Shown: positions 37,455-50,000 of the stretch, in pieces
How positions within the stretch are numbered: the stretch's first letter is position 1
How the letters are laid out: each line of letters begins with the position of its first letter
Assembly: GCA_039621445.1 (NCBI GenBank)
Contig: CP154956.1
Span: 63,318,257-63,382,256 of the forward strand
From: Euglena gracilis
Taxonomy: Eukaryota > Euglenida > Euglenophyceae > Euglenales
Length of the DNA: 64,000 bases
Reading direction: 5' to 3'
Program-made: the position numbers and the translations under genes
The notes under the pieces: generated by a model
Databases searched by the model: none
Told to the model about the DNA's origin: nothing
Seen by the model: the letters and a program-made list of their open reading frames with translations, nothing else

Positions 37455-40400
37455 GTGCATATATGTATGCATGTGCATGCACGCACGCTGCTGTGGTTCA
37501 CACAAGCAAGCAAGGCCATGCATCTTTCCTCTGCTTGAAATCAAGCAGAAGCTTGGCTTTCTGGTGAATTTGGCTAAGCTGCCCACCCAATGGGCTTTCT
37601 CTTAAACCAGAAGACAATCCAGATTTCCCCAGGCATTTCAAAAATGGCACAAATTTTTTTTCAGAGTTTTGCTTTTTTGTTTTGATGCAGGAACAATGAA
37701 ATACACAAGCTGTTTTTTTTTAATGACTCTGGAGGTTTTTTTTTATGATCCTGTCCGTCACTGGCTGACCTTTCCTGACCGTATGCAAAAAAATTTGTGC
37801 TTGGTGCCCAAAAAAGGGAAAATGCTTGGTGCCCAAAAAAGGGAAAATGCTTGTCATGATCAAATATTTTTGGGATGACAGATTACCAAGATTTTGCAAC
37901 AACTTCTTCAAAGCGCATTTTTTTCTTTTTTCATATATATTTAAATCTCTTTATTTTATGCAGATCCGCTGGCATCCACTGGAAAAAAGGAGCCCATTTG
38001 CGCCGCGAATTACTCATGGAACTTTTTTTTGCCCACATTCACAGATAAATCCCAAAGTTTGTGCACAGCATCTGAAATTTTCCATGCAGCTTCTTTGAAA
38101 ATGTCAGCAAAACACCCTCAGCCAGAAGGACCGAACTGGGCATAACCAAATTGATTTGAGCAAATTCACTTTGGGGGGGGGGTCAAGTCTTCCGGGGAAT
38201 TCGCAGGGAGCTCTGAAATATTTCCAAAAATGACTTTTGTTAAAACCATTTCATTTTTATTTCCTCTGGGTCCATTCTTTATCTTTATCTATATTTTTCT
38301 ACAGCAACCAAGTTGAATCCGGAGGCGCCATCTTTCACGCCAAAGTTCGCAGCTGATCCTCCGACTCTGCATTCCACAGATGCCATTTTGAATACAGTGT
38401 GCTCTAGCTCATTTTTTTGCCAAATTTGTCCTCTTGGCTCAAATACACAAATGAGTGAACAAGTATTACTGTCAACAAGGTTACAGAAAAAAAAGGAAAG
38501 AAAAGTTGGCAAAATTTTGACCTGGAAGTTTGATCTTGGTTAAATTTGGTGATTATTTTTTTAATCTATTATCAGCTATTATTTTTTCAGCAGCCCTAAA
38601 CTACTGCCCCCCCCCCCCCTCTGGGAGGGGCAGCCCAGTAGTTAATCTGGGGGGGGGGGGTGCATCTTCTTGTACCCTGCCATTTCCGGGGTAGGGGTAG
38701 GGTTAGGATTGGGGGGTGTCGGTCCCTCTTCTTTAGGCCGGGGGGGGGGTCTGTGTACCCCCCTGGGAATTTAAGATAATTAAAGGAATTTTAAGGAAAT
38801 TAAAGGTAATTTAAGGCAATTTAACATAATTTAAGGGAATTTAAGAGAAAAGGCTTTTTTTGAGCCGAAAATGAGCGTTTTCCGACCCCCCGGCGACCCG
38901 TTTTTTGGCCCGAAACCCATGGACTACATGAAAAAATAATACATGAAAAACAGGTCAAAGCAGTCCAAAAAAATCCAAGAAAAGAGTTATAGGGGTGTGG
39001 GGGGGGGGGTCGCTGAGCTCTTAACATTTCAAAGTCACTGAAAATTTCCTTAAATTGCAGGTGTGCAATTTGCAAATTTTAAATTACGCGAAATTTGCAA
39101 TGTGAGTCTTTTTGGCTGTACAAATCCCATTAAGAGCTCAGCACTATTCAAAACCTGGTAATTGAAAGAATAAGGTTAGGGTTGAGAAGTTACGCCCACA
39201 GTTGAGCCTAGCTTCTGCCCTTACTTTGGTCCGAAATTTAGGCCTGGGAGGCCAAAAACATCGTTTCGGACAATTTTTTTTTCGGGTTTTTCGACTTTTT
39301 GACCCAGAAATGACCCAAAATCCATGGGTTCCCGGCCCAAAACGGGGCACCGGGGGGGGGGGTCGAAAAATGTTCTTTTTTTGGCTCAAAAACAGCTTTT
39401 CCGGATCCGGGAGGCCAAAAAACATTGTTTTGGACAAAAAAAATTCGATTTTTTTCAATTTTTTGACCAAAGTCCATGGGTTTTGGGCCAAAAACGGGGC
39501 GCCGGGGGCAGGTCAGAACGGGACCCCCCCTCCACACCCACCACCCACCAGGGTGGTGGGTGGGGGGGTCGACCCACCCCCCCACCACCACTTCTTCCCT
39601 TATTTCGGGGAGCACCAATTTTTGGACCCCAAAAATTTTTCCCGGCACCTTGGCGCCGGGTGTGTTTTTGATCCCTTTTGTGACCCATATAGGAGGTCCC
39701 CCCAAAAATCCCCAAAACTCCAGTTTTTCACACTCCCAAAATTTCAACGTTTCAATTTTGATTTGAGAGGTTTTTGAAGCAAAAAAAAATGCTGTTTGAA
39801 AATCCAAAAAAAAATCCAAGAGAAAAAATTGTCAGTAAAATTTGACTGTGCCAACATTTGACTGTGCCACCATTTTTTTAACCTTTTTTTTCACCCCCCT
39901 CCTAAAAAATATAAATTTTATAAAAAATACCATTTTTAAACCTGGAATTTTTGTTTTGGGGAAAATGCGGTTTTCTATCAAAAAATCATTTATTTTTGGT
40001 TCATTTTTCAAAAAAAAATTCAAAAATTTTCTCCGGCCAAAATCCCCGTTTTCCCAAAATTGGTGTGGTGGGTGGGTGGGGAGGGTCGGCCCCCCCCTCC
40101 CCCCACCTCCGGGGTGGGGGGGGGTCGATCCACCTCCCCCCACCTCCGGGGTGGGGGGGGGTCCATCCACCCCCCCACCAGGCCTTCCCGTTCTGCCCTG
40201 GCCCCTGGCGGGGGGAGTTGAAAAACACTCATTTTCGGCTCAAAAACAGGTTTTCCGGGTCCGGGAGGCTAAAAAAACATTGTTTCGCGCAAAAAAAAAA
40301 TCGATTTTTTTTTCGACTTTTGACCCAGAAATGACCGAAAACGTCTAAGTCAAAACAGGCCGGGGCTATACAAAATGGCCAAAATTGCCCCCCATTTTGA

Positions 40401-43400
40401 TGGGTTTTCTAAAGAAAAGCAATAAAAATTGGTAGGGTCCAATAGAAGCCAAGCCCCCCCGCCTCCGGTCTGCATAAGGAAACAGGCTTTTTTTTTGCTC
40501 CGGACCCCCCCTACAACCTCCCCAAGGGCTTCCCATCTATCCCTGGGGCAGGGGTCCCATTTCTTTGGCTAACTCTGATTTCTCGTTTTGCGGCCTGATT
40601 CCCATTGCTTTGTGTCAAATTTTGAAATTTTAGATTAACTTTTGGATTAATTTTTGGATTAGATCAGAATTCTCTGAGATCCCCCTCCCCCAGGGTTGCT
40701 AATGAAACCGCGGATTATCACCATTACCCCAGCCATTTCCTAGATTTTTTTTGTAGTCGCAAGCAACTGGATCCTCGTTTTTCGAATCACCTCCGTTTGT
40801 CCCCAACTCCCCGCCAGGCCCGAGTTATCCTAAGTTATTCTGCCGACAAGGAGTCCAAACTGGGAAAGATTAGCCAACCCCCTGTTTTGACTCTGCCATT
40901 GCGTTAGGTCAAAAAAATGTGCCCGTCCTCTGGCCTGCCTTTGTGGCCCATTGGTGTTTCTGGACCATTTTTCGGGTCAAAAGTTGATTTTCTCAAAAAA
41001 AATGAAAATTGAACAAGGCTAAAAGAAATTTCCAGTGACCAAATACAAAAAACGCCCCATCTAACGGTAATTTGATTCCTTGCTATCGCTCAAACAATGG
41101 CTTTATGGCCGTTTCACTCCAGGTGCTGTTAACCCCCCCCCCCAAAACAGAAGCACGGGTGCTCATTTTTGAGCATATTGCTGTTTTTTGATGTTTTAGT
41201 GTTTTCCACATACAAAGTCTTTGAATAATTTCAAAAAAAGCATTTTTGAATTTTTTTTAAAGAAAAATAAGGGATTTTTGACCAATTTTTGTCTGGTATC
41301 TTGGCTTTTGCTCCTCTTCAAAAACTAAAAAAAATGCATCCCTGCCAAACCCAGACCTTAGCCCTATGCGTGGCCTTCCCATAATACGCGACACCAAACC
41401 GCCGTCATTCAATCCCTTCCACACCCCCACCGGGTGGGTTAAAAAAACATATGCAAACAAGCTTTGTGACCAGGAGGTCAATAAGTGGTCGGTGGAAAAG
41501 TAAAAAAAAAATGGCTGAGGAAAATGATGCAGGGTGATGGCAGGGAGATCAGTTAAAAAACAGGGGAACCAAAGCTCCAAAAAAGGGGCATTGGCCACCT
41601 ATTGGTGACCAAAAGGGTGCGATGATGGGTTCCAGGGGTCACCCCCACCGGAAGGCACCCCCCCACCATGCGCCCCCCCCTGTGGCGGGCGCGAAAGGAC
41701 CGTGTTCATGGGGGGGGTCGGGCGAGAAAAAAGTTTCCAGAAACATGGCATGTGGAAGCGGGGCATTTGACCAAGCGGCACCTGGGGGGGGGGGCATGCC
41801 ACCCAGCAACAAGCCACCCAACCCCCCAAAAAAACACCACCCAAATGCCGCCACAAAACAACGGCATTATCCCTGTTTGTATCAAATTGGTCCCCCCCAC
41901 ACCCGCACCCGGGGTAATGCCATAAATATGCATATGTCCATACGTTTATGTGGACAAACGTATCTGTTTGTGTGTTAACAGCTGCCCCTGACCAGGAGGT
42001 CATATTTATGTGGTCGGTGAGAAATTCAGTAAAAAAAAAATGGAAAATGATGATGGGAAAATGATGGATGTGCGCAGCCGTCTTTGGTTGGCAGGGTTGT
42101 GATCGGGATTCTCTCCTGATCGGACCCCCCACCTCCTTTTGTACAACAGATTTTCAGGTGTGATTCACCAGAGAAACGTTTGGAGGTCTCCAAAGTGCCC
42201 CAAAATCGCGTTTTCACACAATTTTTTGCATTTTTTTTTGAGAATTTGGTCATAGAATATACCATAAATTTAAATCTGTCCTCCCAGCGCGAAGTGGCAG
42301 ATATCTTTTTGGGTTCCAGGGGCTACCGGGCCTGAAGGGACCCCCATCCCTGTGCAAAACCAACGGTCACTGAATACCCTGATGGTGGGCGGTGCGCTTC
42401 GAGTTGGAGCCTGCCTGTCTGCTTGTTCTTAGTTTTCTTCAGAATTCACCATGAAAATGGGGGGTGCACTTGTTGGTGTTTCTGCCTTTGGCGGCAGGGA
42501 TGCGACTTTATTTGGACCTGCCCGGCACTTCTAGGGGGAGGGGGCATGCCATCCAAAGCCACAATTTTACACCAGACGTGCATAACCCTCCAAAATGACA
42601 CCACCCAAAGTACTGCTGGAAGTCATATTTACCTCCCACTGACACTGTTATTAAACCCATTTGCACAGAAACAAATCAATAGCATAATGTTTAAAGAAAC
42701 GGCTTTTTTTTATTTTTCAGACGTATTTTGGCAACAAACCATTCCCCGGTCCTCTGCTGGACATTAATAATTGTTGTATATCAGAAAACTGTACTGGTTT
42801 TAAAGATGTGATTGATCGTCCTTTTTGAAAATGGCAAGCCCCCCTTGGGACGCAAAGCAAACCTGGCACGTGCAGAAGAAATACCTTCTATATTTTTCTA
42901 TCTACTCAGGAAACTGATCCATCTCCTGTTACCACAAGTGGAAGCGTGCAATTGGAGCCCAAATCCTCTTTCCTTTTTGAACACTGCACCGGGAGAGTGG
43001 TGCAAGTTTCTGTTCCAACTGGGCAAATCCAGATTGATGGCGCTCCTGAAGGTGCACCCACCATTCCATACCACTACTCTGATGTTTGGGACGATGGCAA
43101 ATGTGTGAAGCAGTTCCCCCGGGTTGGAGACACCGTATCTTGCTATATTGGCATTGACCCAAAGACGAAGAAGGAAAAGGTGTTTCTTGTTTGGGCCAAA
43201 GTATTTTTTGTTGTAAATTCCAAGGTGGTTTTGGGCTTTAACCCAGGGATTTGTGTTTATCCTGAAACAGATCACTACGGATAATCCCCAAACCCCCAAA
43301 TACGGATAACTGCGGATAACTACGAATGAGCCCGACCCCCAAGTACGGATAATTACGGATAACTACAGATAACTATGGATATGAGGTTTGGCATGACGAA

Positions 43401-43970
43401 GATTCTTAATTGAGGGGGAGGGGAGGGGTTTTATGCATAAGTGTATATTAGCTTGTATTGGATGCAGGTGATTTCAGAGGATTCACTGCACTCAATCTGG
43501 CTTTCTTCATCTTTCAACTTTTTTGGATGGTTGGCTCAGTGGGCGTTTTTGCAATTATGGATAATTACGGATAACTCTGGATAACTGCAGATCAGAATTT
43601 GACCCCCAAACTATAAGCATTAATCCCTGTTTAACCCCCCACCTTACATAAGACATTGTGCTTTATGTCAAGCTTTCCGGTAATCCTCTTTTATTAGGGT
43701 TCAGCTTCCTGCCTCCCAGGCTGGTTCTAGGAGGACTGATTCCGGTTCTGCTTCTGATTTTTGGAACTTATTCTGCTTTTTGGTCTGTTACGGAAAATCC
43801 GGGGGGGGGGGGGCTTATTTTTTGGGTTTTTTTTTGCTGGAAAATTCGGCCGAAAAAAAACATCCAATGGAGGGATCAAACGATTTTTGGCAATGAGCAA
43901 AACTTGTTAATGATGTCAATTTTAACCCATGCAAATTGGGCAACAACCAAAAATTTTTTAAAAGGTTTTC

Positions 43971-44003
<33 letters not shown>

Positions 44004-47000
44004 GTGTTTCTCCTTTTGTTTTGTGTGGTTTTGTGTTTTTTCCAAAACCTCCTGAGGGGTGGGTCTTTCTTTGGGGGTGACTTTTTTTTGGATTTTGGAT
44101 TCTTTTCTTTCTGAAATTCGTCAGAGGGTCGGTGCTGTTTTTTGGGGGGGGTATGTTTATGTTCATTTTTTTTTAATGTTCAATGTTTATCGCTTCGAAA
44201 AGTTTGGTCAATGTCGCAGGCAGAAAACGTGAAGGTCATTTGCAAGAAGCAACATTCTGATGATGCACCAGAGCGGATCCAAGTCCGCCAGACGATCCAG
44301 AACGCCCGTTATCGAGCTGCTGCCAATGTGGCGAATGTGACATTCCGTGGGACTGGCATCCCCAATGGTGGGGCCCCTTCCACACAACGTATGCCAGTGT
44401 CAGTGGTGCGATGCCATCCGTCAGAAGTGAGTGGGAACTCTCCATGTTGTCCCACCCTCACCCATTGACACATTCCTGCTTTCATCAGGGATTGGGCCGC
44501 CATTCGCAGCTCCTCCGATGTTCTTTGACCACCCGGTGTGTTTCACATGTGTTACGGCTCAACAACCAGAAAGTGGGTGCGGGGGCAGTCTGACCCCCCC
44601 CCCCCATCCCACTAGGCCTTCCCGTGCAGCCCTGGTCGGAGTCCAAAACTGACCCCCAGGGGAGGGTGCCTGCTCTGGGCAGGCACCCCCCCCCGGGCTG
44701 GTAAACAGAAGCCTTGTCTGACCTCACCCTCCGGCGGGGGTGAGGAGGAGGTGAGAATGGGAAGTGGGCAAAATTGTAATGTTACTGCCGTTTTTATTTT
44801 TTTGAAAGTGAAAAGTGACCCTCTCTCCTTCCGGGGTCGGGGCTCTGACTGATGTTTATGTCAAGATTTGCGCGGTGCTGTGGTGGGGGTCGAATATTTG
44901 GGCCAACAAACTCCATATTTGGAAAAAGCGTCACCAAAATTATGGCAATCACGCATTTGCATTTTTGTTCAAAAATTTGAATGACGGTCTAAGCATACAC
45001 CAACATTGCATAATGAAAAAAACCCCAGAGGAGGAAATATTTTGATGTCTCGCCCTCAAAATTGTGCACAGTACTGAATGAATTTCGCCCCAATTTTGTT
45101 TTTTTTTTCTGAAGGACCGCCGGGTGAGCTGGTTAATTGTCCCCTTTTCTCTTATCTTTCTCTGTCCCCCCAAATGGCTGGGTTCTCCCTGTTCTCCCAA
45201 ATCCCCCGAAGTTCTCCCAAATGGCTGGTTTCAACTCCAAAATTTACAGATGGTTTGTCCAAGATACATGAGGTTTTTGCCTCCAGCACTTTGCACTGTG
45301 AGTTCCTGTGAGTATTGCATTTTCTCAGGTTCCTCGGGTTGGACCGGATGTGCATGCCACTGCCTACGGAATGCAAGACCCAAACCAGGCTGTTATTTGC
45401 AACCCGGATTTCTTATCACCTGATTGTTTCCATTGGCCATTTCTCAAAAGATTGTCGTTCAGGATCACCCGACAACGTTTTGCCGTTTATTGTGTGGGAA
45501 TTTTGTGATTGCATCGCAGCCCCATTTTCAAAACCCCATCCCCAGGGCCGGGGGGGGGGGGTGTTTTTTTTTGGGGAACATGGGTGACGCTGTCGTCAAC
45601 AATTTGTGCTAGATTTCTACAGGGGTTATATCTCAAAAAGAAAAAAAAATGTGAATTTCACTTCTTTTTCTGTTTGTTTTTGTGAAGAAATCTTGCTTTT
45701 GTCACTGGAGTCAGATTTAGGTTCCCACCAGAAAATAATTTTCAAGGAACTTTTTTTGCTTTTTTTTGCCTTTTTTGCATGATTTACTGTGAAGTTGTTG
45801 CATGTCCTCCTCTGGGCCAACCCTCCCTCTCCAACCTGGCCCTTCCCACCATGCCTTCGGGGACAGCTCACAGGGCAGTTCCTAGACCGCAGGGCAAAAC
45901 AGGAATCTGCAAAACCCTATGAGTGGTGGGTGGAAGGAGTCGACCACAGGGTTCGATATAAGGAGGGTGCACGGGTTAGAGGGGAGGGTGTACGGGCTTG
46001 GGGGGGTGTCCCCCACCCCCTTCTGGACAGGGGGGTCCAGATGAGGGATTTTTTAAAGGTTGGACAGGAGTTCAAAGGTTGAAGGGAGTGGGGGTGGGGG
46101 GGCAGTGGTGGGTAGGTTCCTCCGTTTTTGGCACAAAGTGCCGAGAAACCCCAAAACCGACCCCAAAGGTGATCCCCCGAACCCCTTGTGGGTGGGGGGA
46201 CCTTTCCCCGGTCTCAAAAGAATCCCCTGGACCAGGGATTCTTTTAAGACCGGGGAAAGGTCCCCCCACCCACCCAGGTCCGGACCAGGCTTGCGCTTAG
46301 TCGGGTGCCTACCCCACGGGGGGGGGTGCTAGGGGCAGGCACCCCATAGCACCCGATCCGACCCCCCCCCAGGGGGGGGGGTAGGGCTTTGGGGGGTGCC
46401 TGCTAGGGGCAGGCACCCCCCTCTGACCCCGGCGCCGAAGGAAAAGGCCATTTTCAATGAAAATTTTCTGGGTCCGGCCCGGACCCCTATCCCCCCCGGG
46501 GGGGTGTGCCTGCTAGGGGCAGGCACCCTATAGCACCCACCCCCCCTCCCCCCCCCCCGGTCGGTAAGCACAAGCATGGTCCGGACCCCCAAATGGTGGC
46601 TAACTGTCTCAAGGTGGGCAATGCAGACTCCCCTGTATGGCACATGCGATATAAAACGGGGGTCCGGCAGGGAAGGCCTGGTGGGGTGGTCGACCCCACC
46701 CAGGAGGGGGGTTGTGGGTTGACCACTCCCCAACCCACCACAGCACTGCGCAGGGAAAATTTGGCCCCCAGAAATACAAGAAGGCCTGGTGGGGTCGGAC
46801 AGGGATAGATGGGAAGCCTTGAGGAGGGGGGGGTCAGACCCACCCCCGGCACGGAGGGGGGAGGGGGTCCCCCCAACCTCGAAACTGAAGGGGGCCGGGA
46901 AGAACTTCGGTTTCATGCACTGGCTAAGTCCCAGATGCCAAGCCAAAGTTGGTGAAAAATCCCTCACTTTTCATGGAAAATAAATGCGAAAATGCTCATT

Positions 47001-50000
47001 TTTGGAAGTTTTTCGGCCACAGTTTTTCGGCCAGGGCGTTTTTGGGGGCATTTTCAGAGCACAGTGCCAGAAGAAAATTTTTCGCTATTTTCAGACACCC
47101 CCTCCCAACATCAAGGGGGGTCTTGACCCCCCACCACCTACTTCAAAACCGAAGGGCTTCCCATCATTCCCTGGGTTGGACTCCCCACCAATCCACGAGG
47201 ATGGGGGTGGGGGTGGTTGACCAGGGGTTCAATACAAGGCAATGCAAGGCAGGTGGGGGGGTCGCCTCCCATTTTGGTGATTCTTTAGGCAAATATTTGC
47301 CAAGAATGCCCAAAGTTTTCGGCACGAAGTGCGGCAATGAAAAACTTGCCCTTTTGGGGTTCTGGGTAACCCCGTCCGGACCCCCCTTGGCATTTGACCC
47401 GGCCTTTGCTTAAGGGTTTGCAGTACCCCCCCGGGGGGTTGGACCATGGATTCATTAACACCTGTGTGAACCTTCCCCTTGGGGGGGTTTCAAGGATGGG
47501 TTGGTGGGTTGGGTCCCCAGGACCCCCCCTGGGGGGTGCACCCCCCCATGGTCAGGATTTTTTTCCACTGTTTTCGGCCAATTTTGGCTAGATTTTTTTT
47601 TGGTTGCCGGGGGGGGGGGTGTTGTGGGGCCGGGAAATAGTGCCCCCCCCCCGGGGGTCACTAAGTGAATCTATGGGCTGGACTGCAGCTAATCTATGGA
47701 CTGGACTGCAGCTGGTCCAAATTTTGGCCAGTGGAAAGCCCAACAGGGCTGGCTGGTGGAAAATGTTTTTCCGGTGACCAGCACATAGCGCCGAATTTTT
47801 TTGGGACCCCCCAAATGGCCAAAAATGCCCATTTTTTGCCATTTTTAGGAACAAAATCAGCAAAAAAAACCCCCCAGTAAAACCTCATTTCCATTCCTCG
47901 GTTAAATTCCAGATTATTCGGTGCACAGCGCCGGAGGAAATTATTTTTTTCCAATTTGGGGGCCCCCGGACCCCCCCCCCCCCGGGGGGAAGGGAGGTCT
48001 AGCTAAAATGCTAGCCAGTGGACCCCCTGCGGGGTCCTTAAGCAGTGGCCTGACCCTAACCCTAACTTTTAAATTCCTCAATTTTATCCACACACGCGGA
48101 AGCTAATGCCAATTGTTGTTGAAGTGGTTGCCTGATCAAGAAAACGCGTGCTACCCCCAACGTTTTTGCCCCACCCACCTTGTTTTGCCGCTGCCCCCTG
48201 CTATATGAGCACTAGAAACAATTTATGGAATCAATTATCTGCATTTTCTGCTGTTTTTTTTCCTGAGACTGGGCTAGCGCATCCCCCTTGAAACTGGACA
48301 GGCCTTTTTGCTACCTGAAAAATTCTCTGGGAATCCAATGAGGGCATTTTTTGTGGGGTCATTTGGGAGGAGGAAAGGTTGTGGAAATTGGCTGGTGATT
48401 TTATTTTGTGGTGGAGAATCTTAATTGTGAAATCAGCATGCTAACCCAGGCCTCTGAACAGCGATCCACCGCCTGACATGAATATGACAAATTATATCTC
48501 GCCAAGAGCCTTTGCACATCCACCAATGCCCGTCATGCCCAACCAGGTGTGTTTTTATTTCCTGGAAGTTTTAATTGCCATTGAATCCCAAGGAAATTCC
48601 TTCAAATAACCCCTCCCCCCAAGCCGCAAATGCGTGTTTTTTTTGTTTTTTTGTGTATTTGTCGAAGTGTATTTGTCGAAGTTTGTGTTTTTTTTGCAAA
48701 GTTTCTGTTTATTTTTATGTTTTTATTTTTGTTTTTTCCCCGAAAGGGAAGTTTTTTGGCCGAAAGGGCGGCAGGATAAATCAGCAAATGTGAACGGATC
48801 ATTTGCCATTTGTTGATGATTAAATTTTGATGAATCGGAAAGAATGAATGGTTTCATAGTGTAACGCTGATTGGGATCATTGTCAGACTCCTGGGCAAAA
48901 AAATGAGGGTATGTGAGATAAAAAAAAAACGGAACAAAGGTGTAATGAAAAGAATCATCACAATCGAATGAGGAAAGGCCTTTATTTCTAGGCATCAAAA
49001 AATGGGTGGGATGCATTGGAACCTTTTTGCGCAGGTGCCGCGTTGCCCGCTCCCATTTGGATATCCTCAGCCCCCAGCTGTGAATATGTCACCGATGCTG
49101 CCCCAGGCTTTTGCAAACAATCCTCCACCTCAGGAGGCCCCAATGTGATTATTGAAGCTGTGGGCGCAAAATCGGGAAAGATGTTTCACAAATTTGTCAA
49201 GTTTTTTGGAGGAGTCAAACAAAAGAAAACAAAAGAACATGGAAAACGATATAGCGATTGAAGCCGAAGAAATCGGGGGTAATCCACTGATTTTTTTTGG
49301 TAGGTGCACCCTAACTCTGCTTCATGTTGTTGTCCTAACCACAGTGCTCCGCATTTTTTAGGGCAGGTGAAATATTTGCCAGTTGGGGTCGCCTGAGCCT
49401 GGTCCAGCAGCCCATGCTCCTGGGGTACCCCAACCAGTTCCCGATGGGGAATGGCATGGGACCCGTGTCAACGCCGACGAAGGGCTTCCTCCCGCAGTAC
49501 AGCACTTTCGCTCCCGTGGTGGGTTCCCCCAACAGGGGTGGAGTTGGTGCACCTCTGCTCAGTGTGGCGGTTGCCCCCCTCTGTTTCCCACAACCACTGG
49601 CCGAACAGGGTTCAATGGAAATCAGGAGGGTGTCCGGGCTTCAGGGGGCAGGCTGTGTCCGCACCCACCTCTCACTCCTCCTTGACCAGGTTCAACCCTC
49701 TCCCTCCTTAAGCAGTGGCATGCCAAAAATGGTCGATTCATGCGCCCTGCGCGAAGCTCCGGGCTGAAAATTACCAACCAAGGTTGGTTGAAAATGCCAT
49801 TTGCCCCCCCCCCAACACTTTTGGTGCTGAAAATCGAGACCCCAGGTTTAGTATGGCCGCCCATTCGACCCACTTTTGTCCATATTTTTGGCCGGCTTTT
49901 GCTCCTCCAAAAGCAAAAATCCATCCAGCTGCCCAGCCGCCCAGAGGCATCTGGAAAATAAACTGTTGATGGGCTAAAAAAAGGGGGGGGAAGCTGCTGG

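Noticed and set aside
37106-37605. Cys/Val/Arg- and His/Thr-rich frames
   Set aside because: Frames across the GT/GC microsatellite; only the 37092-37275 exon part is coding.
41488-42110. LTR retrotransposon
   Set aside because: The direct repeats are short, imperfect, and contain no gag/pol sequence between them.
45425-45475. Zinc-knuckle-like phrase (GHFSKDC)
   Set aside because: The paired upstream cysteines are in another frame, so no CCHC finger is formed.
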